A stretch of 64,000 nt of DNA from Epinephelus fuscoguttatus (lineage: Eukaryota > Chordata > Actinopteri > Perciformes > Serranidae): positions 38,484,059 through 38,548,058 of the forward strand of contig NC_064755.1 in assembly GCF_011397635.1 (NCBI RefSeq). The letters are read 5' to 3'. The notes under the pieces are model-generated. The model searched no databases and was not told where the DNA came from. It saw only the letters and a list, made by a program, of their open reading frames with translations. The translations under genes were made by a program, and so were the position numbers. Positions 21,401 through 43,689 of this stretch are shown piece by piece; the first letter of the stretch is position 1, and the number at the start of each line of letters is the position of its first letter.

Positions 21401-24400
21401 AAACTAATTCTCTCTAAAACACAACATAGGCAGGTTTTTGATTCCTCCTCATGTCAACATGAGCTTTACATTTAGTGATATTTTCTCCAGATAAATCCAG
21501 GTTGGAGGGGGTTGTAGGTGGTTGAAGGTGATAGTGAGTGGATGGAGGTGGCTGTAAGTGGGAGTAATCTGTGAAACACTGTGATGATGAAGCATAAAAC
21601 ATGAGTTGGATACTAAGAGAACAGTTATTTTCCAGCAGAAATTCAGGAAGGACCCGTACGTCACCACATTGGGCGGCTTTTCCAAAGTCACCAACTACAT
21701 CTTTGACGCTTTTCGGGGGACAGAGGAGCAGCACCAGCGCCCCCCGGAGGAGGTGGCTGACCTGCTGGGTGAAGTCATCCCGGGACTGGAGATCAACCAG
21801 CAGGAGGAGCCCGGTTTCGAAGTCATCACCAGGGTGAGACGAGGCTCACACTCACACTGCTGTTCATTATTGTTAGATGTATGTCATCATCCCTGATGTT
21901 TCCACAGACCAGTCATGAATGTGGAGACAGACACTCTACATCTGTTTGTCATGTGTTCTTTGTTTAACAGACACAACATGTTTGTTTGCATGAAGCACCT
22001 CTGATTCTGTGTCCGTCTCACCTTTGTCCCTACAGATCGACCTGGGGATGAGGCCTCAGGTGACGAGGAGGGAGCCGCTGTCAGCAGAGGAGTGGGGCAA
22101 ACATCAGGATCGAGAGGGGAGGATGATCAACATCCCACTGCTTAAACAAGTCATCTTCAAGGGGGCAAGTTGACTTTATTATTATCATCTCAGTCAGTCT
22201 GAGTATTGTTACTTCATCGTCAGTCTGTTCTGTTTAGATCAGCAATTAGTGATAATCTCTGATTGAAACGACTCCTCTGACCACATCATCAACATCCACT
22301 GTGTTGGTATGAGGTCTCATCCTGTCCTGTCTCTGCAGGGACTTTGTCACGCTGTGAGGAAAGAAGCCTGGAAGTTTCTTTTGGGATACTTTCCGTGGGA
22401 CAGCACACTGGAGGAGAGGAAAGTCCTGCAGAGGGCCAAAACGTACGACTGCTAACACTTCATCACTAGCTTCCTTTATACCTCCTGTTCAAGTGGGAAA
22501 TTTTATGCCATATTCTGCCTCACCGCTCTTTATGAATGGGGAATGGGGGGGGGGCAGAGTTGTCTTGCCTTTAAGCTGGCAGCCGAGGTAGTAACAGCCC
22601 CGAATAAATGTCTGTGTAAAAGGGACAGCCATTGACGAGCCCATGGGCAGGAATGGTGTGACGTAAATTTGAATAGCAGCTAGCAGCAGTTAGCATTAGC
22701 ATTTAGCATTTTTCTTTATTTTATAGATGAACCTGTTGATCAGTTAACAGGTTGATATTAATATCCTGTATATATATACACTGAATGTGATGCTGATGGA
22801 AGATGTTGATATGCGTCTTTTCGCTGACAGTGACGAGTACTTCAGGATGAAGCTGCAGTGGAAATCAGTCAGTGAGGAGCAGGAAAGGAGGAACTCCAGA
22901 CTGAGAGACTACAGGAGTCTGATAGGTGACTGATCACTCCTCCCTCTCCTCTCAGTTCATTTTATTTTAAATCATGAAACATGATAATAAGACTGTGTGT
23001 CTGCTGCTTGCAGAGAAAGACGTGAACCGGACAGACAGAACCAACAGGTTCTATGAAGGCATTGATAACCCCGGGCTGGTCCTGCTCCATGACATCCTCA
23101 TGACCTACTGCATGTTCGACTTCGACTTGGGTGAGTTCATCACACTCACTCCCCCTGTGGATCAGTGACGCATCATGATGAGGAGACTTTTCCATCGTCT
23201 TCTCTTCTTTTTCTTCTGCACTGACCACCTGCTTCTACATATGATACTAATGTTCATGTTTGTGTGTCGTCAGGTTACGTTCAAGGGATGAGCGACCTGC
23301 TGTCTCCAATCCTCTACGTGATGGAGAACGAGGTCGACGCTTTCTGGTGTTTTGTTTCCTTCATGGACCAAATGGTGAGTTCACTTTTACTTTGAAGGCC
23401 TGACGTCACAGAACTAAAAGACTCACACTAAGATGAGACAGACTCCAGCGTCTTTCTATATAACGTATATATTTGGATGTTTTAGATTGACTTGTGTGTG
23501 TTTGTTGTTTTGCAGCACCAGAACTTTGAGGAGCAGATGCAGGGCATGAAGACTCAGCTGATACAGCTCAGTACTCTGCTCAGACTGCTGGACCTGGCCT
23601 TCTGGAACTACCTCGGTATGTCCAACTCTGCAGTGTGTCAGATTAGACTCGGTCTCCTAAAGCTCTCAGATGCTCAACATCACATCACACCTTCCTACAG
23701 GCATTATATTTCTCTGTTCATTTAGCAGGCACGTCTGTTTTAATATAATTATTAGGTCAGTAATGTAAAGATTGGTTATGGGGAGCACTCAAAACAAAAG
23801 CCGTATTTGGAGCGATGACGTTCTGAAGTCTCATTTAGCTACTTATAACCACCCTTTTTAAGACACATAAAAGCTTCAAAATTCACAGTTTCTCCAGCTT
23901 GTGTGAACCACAGACATTATTTCAGACATGTGACCAAAAACACATTCAGAAACCCACTGACTTTGAAGAGGGAACTGAGAGTGCCAACATGCTAACTCAT
24001 TTCTGGTTTTTAGGACTCCTTGCTGTAAGACTATGTTGGTAAAGTTAAAGTGAAACAGAGCAGCTGTGGTGGGACTGTTTCCAAGAAGGAGAACAAGCTA
24101 ACATGAGAGTGTGACTGTGTTTCTGTTTTTGTCTGCAGAGGCTCAGGATTCAGGTTATCTGTACTTCTGTTTCCGCTGGTTGCTGATCAGATTCAAGAGA
24201 GAGCTCAGCTTCCAGGACGTCCTGCGACTCTGGGAGGTGAGTTTCTTCTTCTGTGGTGCATCTGGATCAATGCTCACTCTTGTGGTTGATGTCTGTCACA
24301 GTTAAGTTGTTACCATTATGAAGTTCTGTGATGCCTGCATGTAACCGTAGCAACATACAGATAATAAACGGCACCTGTATTTACCTGTGTGTCGTCCTCA

Positions 24401-27149
24401 GGTGATGTGGACCGGTCTGCCCTGTGAGAACTTCCATCTGCTGGTCTGCTGCGCCATTCTGGACTCAGAGAAACAGAAAATCATGGAGGAGAACTACGGC
24501 TTCAACGAAATCCTCAAGGTGAGCTGATGCTGCTGCTGCAGCCGACATGAGGCTGTTGACTAATTGACTAAGTGTTTTTGTCACTGACAGGCTCAGATTG
24601 TTATTCTAAGCATGTGACAACATTATGGGAAAGGATCCCTACAGAGATAGATGTCTGTGTTACAGAGTAAGATCCTTTTTGTTTAATCAGAAACAGCCGT
24701 GAAATCACCATCACCAAACCCACCGGACTCTATTTGAAAAAACAATAATTTTAGCATTATAAAACACAAGTCATGTAAAGTCGAGAGAAACAAAAGAGAA
24801 TTCAGAGAAACCACCTTGGTTCATCTCTCTACTGTTCCAACAATCACCAGCTCTGGTTTGGTTAAAAGAAACCCTTAATCCCTCCAGTCGGATGTGAGAA
24901 TGTGTTGGCGCCATACATGCTAAAATTACAGTGTCTGGTGGGTTTGGTGATGGTACTTTCATGGCTGTTTTCTAGTGGAACAAAAAGGATCCTCTTCTTT
25001 AACAAAAAGAATAACGATCTGAGCCTGTCAGTGGCAAAAACAAACACTTTTAATGGACTTACACTAACAGTGTGAACGTTCCCCGAGTGGTTCCATTCCA
25101 AAAACTGTTCCTATCATTCACTTGGACACAAAAACATGGAGAAATTGGGTCCAGGTTGAGAAGGGACCCTCTCAGTGTTTCTGTAGAAAGAAACATTGAA
25201 GTCTAAACTGAACTGACATCAGTTTGTTTGTGTTGCAGCACATTAATGAACTTTCCATGAAGCTGGACATCGAGGAGATCCTTCAGAAAGCAGAAGGCAT
25301 CAGTCTGCAGATAAAGAACTGCAAGGTACGTTCAACAACAATTATTCATTTAAATAACACCAGAACACACACTTATTATCACAGCTGTATTTGCGTTCTG
25401 GAAATTCAGCCAACCCCTGTGAATTATGTGCAACCTTGCGATTTTGCCCAATGACTGCAACTTTACCCCAAATTTGACTCTTTAAAACAGGTAAAATCTC
25501 ATTTTATTGTCGAGCCATATTGTTATTTATATTGGTTTTGTACTTTGTCCAATTTTGTGTTGGGATCAGCTGCAGACTGATTTGGCAGAGATGGCTGCCA
25601 TCTTGTTTTTACATGGATTAGTGTATTGTGCTCTTACTACCACTAGATGGCACAAAAAAGTGTCCACGAATGAGGACAACAGGTCTAAGTTAAAGGGAAA
25701 TTTTGGTTTATTTCAACCCGTCTCCTATCGTTCTAAATTTGGTTCAAGTGACTAGTGACATACAGATAATAGTTAGCATGTTAGCCGTTAGCCTAGATAC
25801 AGCCGGGGCGTCAGACCTGTTAAAATGTAAGTGAACGGGCATCTCTTCAAGTGCAAAGTTAGTCCACTAAACAAGCTTTTTTTCCACAAAGACCGCCTCA
25901 TATCGTTAGGATAAATGTCAGAGAACATATAGAAAACGACATGTAAACGTGTTGTCTTACTATACCGGTGTGGTGCCATGTTTGTTTACAATTTAGCTCT
26001 GCTTTCAAAGTGTGGCCGAAATATTGCGAGAACAAGCAGCGATCTCATAGCGTGCCTGAACAAGCAGCAACAGCTGGAAGGCAGAACCGGACGGTCGCCT
26101 GAACAGAGGAGGAGAGAGAGAGGTGCAACAGGTAATGTTAGAGGATGAGAGAGGAGGAATGGCTGCTGCAAGGCTGCGTAGCTCTGGAGATTGGTGGTGT
26201 ACCTGTGGATGCTGTGCCCCAGTGCCCACAGAAGAGGAATGCCTCTGTTGCAAGGAATGGGAGCAGTTGCAGCCTTATTTTCAAGGTCTGGATGTGACCG
26301 AGGACGAGACACCTCCACCTGGAGTAGTATCCAGCTGGGCTTTATCTAGAGCTCGCGAGATATATTTCGGCCGTGCTTTGGAAAGCAGAGCTAAATGGTA
26401 AACAAACATGACACCACACTGGTAAGGTAAGACAACACGTTTACATGTCATTTTCTATATGTTCTCTGACATTTATCCTAACGATATGAGGCGGTCTTTG
26501 TGGAAAAAAGCTTGTTTAGTGGACTAACTTTGCACTTGAAGGGATGCCCGTTCACTTAGGTTTTAACAGGTCTGACGCTACTATGCGCCCCGGCTGTATC
26601 TAGGCTAACGGCTAACATGCTAACTATTATCTGTATGTCACTAGTCACTTGAAACAAATTTAGGACGATAGGAGACAGGTTGAAGTAAATTGAAATTTCC
26701 CTTTAAGTAGAATGAAGTATAAGGTCAAGTAAACCAAAAATGTGACTTAGAGGACACATGGTCTCAGGGGGACTCTGAATCTGTGGCAGCGTTAAAACTA
26801 CTTTTGCAATTTTCACTTGCCCCCATGATTTCATTGCAAGAAAACCTGTCTAAAAACATCACAACATTCATAGCAACTCTTTAGAAAAGCAAAACAAAAA
26901 CAGCCTGCGAAATCCTGAATGATTGAAGGAGTGTAGCAGTAACTGTGTATGTTGTGCATCTTCCTTCAGGACTTGCCCCAGTCCGTCAGCGTCATCCTGG
27001 GCCTGGACTCGGAGCTCAGTGAGCCGACAGACTGTGGAACTCCTCCGGCTCTCAGACCCTCACAGCGAGCCTCACAGGACGCCTGCTCCAATGGACTCTT
27101 GAGACAAAGCAGCTCTCATAACGGCTGCAAAGTTGCCTTCATATCGTAG
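15484..27149 (+). CDS. tbc1d15: TBC1D15, Rab GTPase-activating protein, 17 coding exons
   Basis: This is a complete frame of 659 residues. Exons: 15484-15507, 16636-16737, 16875-16949, 18185-18326, 18845-19052, 21293-21395, 21636-21833, 22036-22164, 22339-22442, 22831-22925, 23014-23130, 23274-23374, 23516-23615, 24139-24236, 24402-24518, 25239-25325, 26970-27149. Phases agree throughout. All introns are GT-AG except the one after exon 8, which is GC-AG. The N-terminal half carries the LLVSTPNKALSQSFENLL and GFSKVTNYIFD segments of the family. The TBC domain starts near GLCHAVRKEAWKFLLGYFPW and holds the catalytic arginine motif EKDVNRTDR and the glutamine-finger motif GYVQGMSDLLSP. It then runs through HQNFEEQMQGMKTQLIQLS, YLYFCFRWLLIRFKREL and NFHLLVCCAIL to HINELSMKLDIEEIL. 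The serine-rich tail diverges and is somewhat shorter than in mammals. The family acts on Rab7-type GTPases at late endosomes and mitochondria through Fis1. Confidence 0.97.
17003..17773. mobile_element. hAT-like non-autonomous element in a tbc1d15 intron
   Basis: The left end is (CT)AGGGCTGGGC and the right end GCCCAGCCCT, a clear inverted repeat. It is flanked by the 8-mer ACATACTA at 16995-17002 and 17774-17781, consistent with the 8-bp target duplication of hAT elements. The interior has a (CTCA)n run and no transposase. The surrounding DNA is rich in similar CATACTA words, so the duplication could be partly coincidental. Confidence 0.6.
19420..20239. mobile_element. TTAA-flanked element, GGTCCAGTGTG family, longest copy
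   Basis: The left end reads TTAAGGTCCAGTGTGAAGG and the right end CACACTGGACCTTTAAG, giving inverted ends and TTAA on both sides. At about 820 bases it is much longer than the copies at 7129-7359 and 43690-43945. It contains a short internal duplication (CTCCTAACCAGGAGAAGTTT twice near 20,130-20,170) and no usable frame. Confidence 0.65.
25694..26702. mobile_element. Foldback element with ~340-bp inverted arms, in the last tbc1d15 intron
   Basis: The left arm (25694 to about 26033) is repeated in inverted orientation by the right arm (about 26346-26702), with only scattered differences along the whole length. Both tips read AGGGAAATTT next to TTAA, at 25690-25693 and 26703-26706. TTAA is the target of the piggyBac and Kolobok superfamilies. 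The central ~310 bases carry a short cysteine-rich frame, listed separately. No transposase is present. Confidence 0.85.
26123..26401 (+). CDS. Cysteine-rich ORF resembling the P2X7 C-terminal domain, inside the foldback element
   Basis: This is a 92-residue frame. Residues ~27-48 hold WCTCGCCAPVPTEEECLCC, the spacing of cysteines (CxCxxC ... ExxCxCC) and the tryptophan context of the zinc-binding intracellular tail of P2X7 receptors. That domain also occurs alone and in mobile elements of fish and invertebrates. It has none of the channel portion of P2X7. The frame ends within the right inverted arm. It may be a remnant of the element's own accessory protein. Expression is unknown, and it could be a relic exon of a longer ORF. 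Confidence 0.45.
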   Translation: MQQVMLEDERGGMAAARLRSSGDWWCTCGCCAPVPTEEECLCCKEWEQLQPYFQGLDVTEDETPPPGVVSSWALSRAREIYFGRALESRAKW

Positions 27150-27692
27150 TGAACAGCTGATCCGACCAGAGACTGACTCAGTGTGTCAGCAGGAGGATGC
27201 CACGTTGCCACGACAACAGAGACGAGGAGGAGGAGGAGGAGGATGTAAAAAGGATTTAAGATTATTCAGAATCTTATTTTTGTAATTTCTTGTACCATAT
27301 TGTCTCTTTCATTCAGATAGTCATTCCTTCTCTCCTGATAGTGATGTTTTCTAAAGCTCCATTCACACACGCTTTAACCATGTGACAGGATATTATGGTC
27401 TGTTACAGATATGGACATTCAGCAGGACAGAGACAGACAGATTAAGGAGAGCTGAAGGGGAGGCAGAGAGCCTGCAGGAGGTGAATCAAAACTCTCCCTC
27501 CTTCATAACTCAGACATGAAACACATGATGATATCACTCAGTAGGACTGATCATTAGAGCGAACGTCCATAAAACTCAGAGATCCACTTTAAAAATCAGA
27601 GGACAGGATTTAAACAATAAATAATTCTCACAGCAGGTGTGTGTGGGCGTCACATGACCCTCCTTCAGTATTAATCATCTCATATGAAATGG

Positions 27693-27771
27693 AATAAAAG
27701 CAAATGTTCATGTTGATTTCCTCTGATGGGATGAAAATGTGTTTTTATATTCTCTAATTTTAGGGAATAAA
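27693..27771 (+). terminator. tbc1d15: Candidate poly(A) signals of tbc1d15
   Basis: Two AATAAA hexamers (27693-27698 and 27766-27771) lie about 550-620 bases after the stop codon and are good candidates for the 3' end. A (GGA)n run at 27,226-27,242 falls within the presumed 3' UTR. Confidence 0.45.
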
Positions 27772-27954
27772 AATGCTGCGTTGTTGTTGGGAGTTAAATG
27801 AGAAGAGAGAGGTTGACGGGTTTAATAAGGTTCACAGATTAAAGGATCATTCTGCTTCATCACAACTTCAGTCTTATTTCCACATCTTCACGTCTGATGA
27901 CATCACACAGTTTCATCCTCATGAGTTGCACATGTACAAACACTTTCTGTAAAC

Positions 27955-28085
27955 AACTGGTGTTTCTCAAAGTCAAGGATCCTTCCTTGGTAGGACGAGT
28001 CCTTCCTAGGAAGGATCCTACAGAGGCAAGGCAAGACTCCTTCCCTAGCATCTAGTGAACACATCCTGGAACAAGCTAGCGAGTG
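27955..28085. mobile_element. Small palindromic repeat built on AAGGATCCTTCC
   Basis: The words AAGGATCCTTCC, CCTTCCTAGGAAGGATCC and CAAGGCAAGACTCCTTCC form nested inverted repeats within about 100 bases. The pattern resembles a small non-autonomous DNA element known from fish. Its boundaries are uncertain. Confidence 0.35.
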
Positions 28086-28657
28086 TCCTCAGATATATGT
28101 CATCAGCGCTCAGCAAACTGAGGAGGTTTCAGACTACTGTGATTATTATGGCACTCTCTAATGTTGTTTTACAATTTGAACAAATGTATCTATTGTCAGT
28201 CATGTGACTTTTAGGGAGAATATATTTCTGGATTAAACTTTATAAACCAAACAGGTAAATGAAACTTTTGTGGCACTTCGCGCCCCATCGCTGCTGTAAA
28301 TGACTAATCATAGGGATTAGGAGGTTATTCACTGAGTGCTGATCCGTAAGCAGCAGGTATCCAACAGCCACAGCGCCTAAAAAAAAAAACCAAACAAATA
28401 CAATGAGGAGAAACTTTAAACAGGAGTGAATCTGGGGTCTGCTTTTACTTTCACTTTGACTGCTGAATGTATTTACAGACAGTAACTGTCACCATTATCG
28501 TCATAGAGTCATGTGATCACAGCAGGGACAGTGTAAGACTCAGGTTGTAATACTACTAATCTCTTTACAGTCCTTCAGATCTCAGTCCTGGCTTGCTTGT
28601 TGACACCTGTGGTTCCCATGGAAACAGCAGGTGTGTTTAAACACTGCAGGAAACACA

Positions 28658-28679
28658 CCCTAACCCTAACCCTAACCCT
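28658..28679 (+). repeat. Short telomere-like (CCCTAA)n tract
   Basis: Three and a half perfect CCCTAA units are embedded in unique spacer DNA between tbc1d15 and tph2. The tract is too short to show a former telomere. Confidence 0.8.
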
Positions 28680-28795
28680 TACAGAGCAGCCAAACAAACT
28701 GAGGCTGCTTTAATAATAAATTTCACCCTGCACTCAATGACAGGTGGAGATGGAGATAAAGTTGTGCACCACCACCATCACCTCTGACACTGATG

Positions 28796-28822
28796 ATGAT
28801 GATGATGATGATGACGACGACT
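28796..28822. repeat. (GAT)n trinucleotide run
   Basis: A run of GAT/GAC triplets in the tbc1d15-tph2 spacer. Nothing coding is evident around it. Confidence 0.75.
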
Positions 28823-29269
28823 ACGCAGAGCTCTGTCATGTTGCTGCTGCAGGTTTAAACTTTGTGTAAATCAGTCACTTTGGGCAATGAAAGGATTTCA
28901 GGAGCTCTTTTACTTCTCATTGTTAATAACATAATCTAGTTAAAGCTGCAATAATCAAAACTTATATTACAGAATTATCATGTCTAGCATCTCAGCTCCT
29001 TGTTTTGTATGTTTGTTTTTGATGAAATTCACAGGAACAACTTGATGATCTGAACAATAATCTTTGTTTTGTTTTCATCTCGTGTTGCTATAAGGTCACT
29101 AAACAGGTTTAAATGTGACAATAGCTGAATTCAGATAGTCAGTTCATGATGACACGGCGTCTTTATGTAAGCTGTATTTAAACTCTCACATTTACAGAGC
29201 TCCACCATGGTAGCTGAGCAAAATATGTCCGACTTAACACATCCAAAGAATCCAATGTCCACCGAAAAA

Positions 29270-29665
29270 TATTCCAGGCCCCGGGGCCTCCTACCTGTTG
29301 GACGTGCCCGGAACACCTCTAACAGGAGGGGCCCTGGAGGCATCCTGATCAGATGCTCAAACCACCTCAACTGACCCCTTTCAACGCAAAGGAGCAGCAG
29401 CTCTACTCCGAGCTCCCTCTGGATGTCCGAGCTCCTCACCCTATCTCTAAGGCTGAGCCCAGCCACCCCACGGAGGAAACTCAGTCACTACCCAGAGCTC
29501 ATGACCATAGGTGAGGGTTGGGACGTAGATGGACCAGTAAATCGAAAGCTTCGCCCTCCGGCTCAGCTCCGTCTTCACCATGACGGTCAGGCGCAGCACC
29601 TGCATCACTGCAGAAGTCGCATCTAACCACCGATCCATCTCGTGCTCCATTCTACCCTCACTCAC
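29270..29665 (-). mobile_element. Non-LTR retrotransposon relic: C-terminal end of the RT ORF
   Basis: On the minus strand two overlapping frames carry parts of the terminal region of a fish LINE polymerase ORF: first a YVPTLTYGHELWV segment, then SLRDRVRSS, then LRWFEHLIRMPPG and FRARPTGRRPRG. A frameshift separates the two frames, so the copy is dead. Related, shorter pieces in the same orientation lie at 33013-33202 and 40783-41280. Confidence 0.8.
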
Positions 29666-29669
29666 ACAC

Positions 29670-31015
29670 CATTATTTCTGTCTCACATCTCCTTCTTCAG
29701 CCATCATCACGATACATCCAAAAATCATCACACACAGAAAATCGTTAAAGAAACATTTACACTCTTTTACTCATGATTCACATCCTGACAAACATCAACA
29801 GATACCCTCCCTCCAGCCCATTCCAAAAACAACAAGACAAACAGACAAGATGGCGATGACCAAAATGGCAACCTCGAGGCTTCAAAACAAGAGTCCACAA
29901 ACCAATGATCCCTTAAATCACATTCAAAGCCCCCAACAGTCTGTGGAGTCCGTCAGTTTCAGAGTGTGATCCGAGTGTGAACTGACACAGATGTACAAAC
30001 ATAAAACTCCAGACACAGACAAAATGTTGATGCTGTCTTTTTACTGCAGGAGACAAACAAGTGAAATTATTTCTTTAAAGGACCCGATGGTGTGAGCTGA
30101 AACTCCTCAACATTAAATATACATACTAACATGAAACATCGACAGTGTTAGAGAAGATAAAAGTCGATATTAAAGACAAAACAATCATTAATATTCACAT
30201 GATTTTGTTTGATTTAAATGTCAGACTGAGTGAGGAGCTGCTCGTCTCCAAATGTCACTTAAGCTGCTTTCATGTGAGTGATGGACGAGTCTTCCTCCTC
30301 CTCCTCTTCCTCCTCCTTTGATGGGAGACATTTGGCGCTGCAGGCGGAGGAGACGGAGGAAAGGTATCACCTGCTATCTGCTCATAAAGCTTCTTCATCA
30401 GAGCAAGAAGAAAGCAGCCGCAGCTCCTCCTGCCCGCTCACCGCTCTTTCATTTCCTGTCTGACAGGAAATTGAGTGAGCAGGCGGGTGATAGCGGCAAC
30501 TTATCCAGCCTCCATCTCTGAGGCTTTTATTGAGGTGGAGGCTGCTTTGTGAGGAGGGACTGTCACTCAGCTCCACCTGCCCACAGTGAGCTCAGTGAGG
30601 CGAGGTGGAGGCTCAGCAGAGCAGCCGTCTGACGCTCATTATAGAAACAACACAAACATGGTCATGAAGGAAAAACCACAGAAACAGGCTGAAAAACATC
30701 AGCAGAGAAAAATCATGAAGACAGATCCACATCAGCTCGCTGAGGAGAACTCACAAACAGCTCGCTGTGAATGAGGCACATTAAAAAACAGCTCTGAAAA
30801 GTTGCTTCACATTTTACAGCTACAAACTGAGCTTTTATCTCTTTTTAAAATCATATTTTTTGTGTTTAAATCTGGTCTGTTTGCTAAATGTCATGTGACA
30901 CAATAAATGCAACTTTAAAAAATTTACTTATCTGTCAATAATAGTTTGACAGTAAAATATGTGCTGAAAAAGAAAATGATTTTCATAAAACTTTTTTTTA
31001 GCTGTTACTGTTAAC
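29670..31015. other. tbc1d15-tph2 spacer, no gene recognised
   Basis: This stretch has mixed composition with short open frames that lack splice context, codon bias or recognisable motifs. A (TCC)n run near 30,293-30,317 encodes a serine run in one frame, which I treat as simple sequence. Confidence 0.4.
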
Positions 31016-31019
31016 AAAA

Positions 31020-31910
31020 GTCAAACCAAAATATAACATATTAACTAGCTTTAGAGAAGCTGGGAGGTTATCTTTGGACAGAGCTAGGCTGTTTACAGTC
31101 TTCATGCTAAGCTAGCTGTTTGCCCCTGTTGACAGTCTTTCTTGATTAGCTAAGCTAGCTGTTTCCATTTGTTTCCAGTCTTAATGCTAAACTAAGCTAG
31201 CTGTTTCAAGTCTTTATGCTATGCTAAGATAGCTGTTTCGATCTGTTTCCAGTCTTAATGCTAAACTAGCCGTTTCAAGTCATTACGCTAAGCTAACTGT
31301 TCCCAGCTGTTTACAGGCTTTATGCTAAACTAAGCTATCTGTTTCAAGCATTTATGCTATACTAAGCTAGCTGTTCTCATCCCCTTCCAGTCTTTATGCT
31401 AAGCTAAGACCTTTGTTTCAATCTGTTTTCAGTTTTTATGCTAAGTTGAGCTAGCTGTTTACAGTCTTTGTGCTAAGCTAGGCTAGCTGTTTTAATCTGT
31501 CTCGTCTTTAAGCTAAATTAAGCTAGCTCTTTCAATCTGTTTACAGTATTTATGCTAAGCTAGGCTAGCTGTTTTAATCTGTCTCCAGTATTTAAGATAA
31601 ATTAAGCTAGCTCTTTCAATCTGTTTACAGTATTTATGCTAAGATAGGCTAGCTGTTTTAATCTGTCTCCAGTATTTAAGATAAATTAAGCTAGCTCTTT
31701 CAATCTGTTTACAGTCTTTATGCTAAGCCAGGCTAGCTGTTTTAATCTGTCTCCAGTCTTTAAACTAAGCTAAGATAAGCTAGCTGTATCAATCTGTTTA
31801 CAGTCTTAATGCTAAGCTAACTAGCTTCATGTTTAGTGTACAGACATTACAGTGGAGTTGGTGTGATCATGTGACTCAGAGAGAAAGAGGGGAGGATTGA
31901 AGTAAATGTT
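31020..31910. repeat. Mobile element with an internally expanded GCTAGCTGTTT array
   Basis: The flanks (ATTAACTAGCTTTAGAGAAGCTGGGAGG on the left; TGTACAGACAT...ATGTTGAACTGTT on the right) match the single-copy element at 62090-62313. Between them lie some seventeen copies of a ~40-bp motif containing GCTAGCTGTTT...CAGTCTTTATGCTAAG, instead of one. From about 31,470 to 31,750 the copies form an 84-bp two-part unit repeated three to four times. Confidence 0.8.
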
Positions 31911-31938
31911 GAACTGTTGAGCTCTCATGAATCAGCTG

Positions 31939-31962
31939 TGTGTGTGTGTGTGTGTGTGTGTG
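31939..31962. repeat. (TG)n microsatellite
   Basis: A pure TG dinucleotide run upstream of the tph2 promoter. Confidence 0.9.
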
Positions 31963-32215
31963 ACTTCTCTGTTGTTTATGGTCCTGTCAGATGTTAGCAT
32001 GACGCCAACAGGTGAACATAGTAAACATTATATACCTGTTTTACAGTCTGTTTATTTTTAATGTCTTTTTTTTATTTCATCATAATATCTGTATTTTTAT
32101 TCAGCAGGTATAGAATGAATGTTTATAAAGTTTTATTCAGGGGAGAAATCTTCAGTGAATCAGCAGCAGAAGGAGGAGCTGCTCTTCTTCCCGCCTTCCT
32201 CCCTCCCTGTGTCAG

Positions 32216-32348
32216 TATTTAAGAGGAGGCGTGCCAGTGCGGGGTCGGCGTCGGGCCGACACAGTGTGTGAGTGCAGCATCATTGTGAGGAGCGTCAGAG
32301 TGAGGCGTCAGGCTGGAGCCCTGGTACTCCTACACCCACTGGTTCCCC
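32216..32348 (+). promoter_or_regulatory. tph2: tph2 promoter and 5' UTR
   Basis: TATTTAAG (32216-32223) is a plausible TATA-type box preceded by a pyrimidine-rich block (CCTCCCTCCC). A start near 32,245-32,255 would leave a ~100-base GC-rich leader. A small hairpin, GTCGG...CCGAC, lies at about 32,244-32,260. No REST-type element was recognised. Confidence 0.45.
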
Positions 32349-42919
<10,571 letters not shown>

Positions 42920-43117
42920 CACGTCACACCTGAGTCACCGCTGAGCTCTGATTGGTTTAAAACATCACATCACACCTGTGTTTGTCTCTCTGAGCTCTGA
43001 TTGGTTCAAAACATCAGTGGCACGTACCTGTAACAGAAACGTGTAAATAAGATTTACTACATTCCACATGACGGTGTTGCTGTCTAACTGTGGAGGACAG
43101 AAGCTGCCAAAATTGTA

Positions 43118-43123
43118 AATAAA
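43118..43123 (+). terminator. tph2: Candidate poly(A) signal of tph2
   Basis: AATAAA within an AAATAAATAAATGA run, about 200 bases after the stop codon. It is the first good hexamer downstream. Confidence 0.45.
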
Positions 43124-43689
43124 TAAATGACTCTTAACGTGCCATTAAATGTGACAAAAATAATATTATAAAGAAGCATAGACATTGTATTAATTCCTCT
43201 ATTTATTTACTTTCCCTTTTATTTATTTATTTGTATTAATGTTGTAATTTATTTATTTGTTGATTCTGGCAGGTTCCATCCTCCATACCTAATCAATCAG
43301 CTGTAATAAAGGGGTGATAAACTGTCAGTAAAGGCTGTAATCATGCTTAATAACATCATTCACTGATGCTTTATAGATAGTATTATTATTATGAGCAGTT
43401 ACCTTTGATACAGGTTGTGAAAAGCTGCTGCTGTAAATCCTTTCTTTCGGTTAATAATAATAAATGTTTTCCGTTGTGAAGAGAGCAGAGCCTAACTTTG
43501 ACGTGAGCAGTTTTCGGTCCTGTTGCTTCAGTTTTGTGCTGTCAGTTGGTTTTTTAAAATAAAACAGCATAAATGTGTATTTAACCCTGATGTTGTGATG
43601 AAGATAAATGGTCGTCTTCATCTCATCTCAAGACTCTACACAACACCATTCAAATCCTTTATATGTGTGTGAATATATACATATATTAA

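Noticed and set aside
30278-30521. Serine-rich and overlapping frames near 30,300
   Set aside because: They are produced by a (TCC)n simple tract. No splice signals or conserved words are seen.
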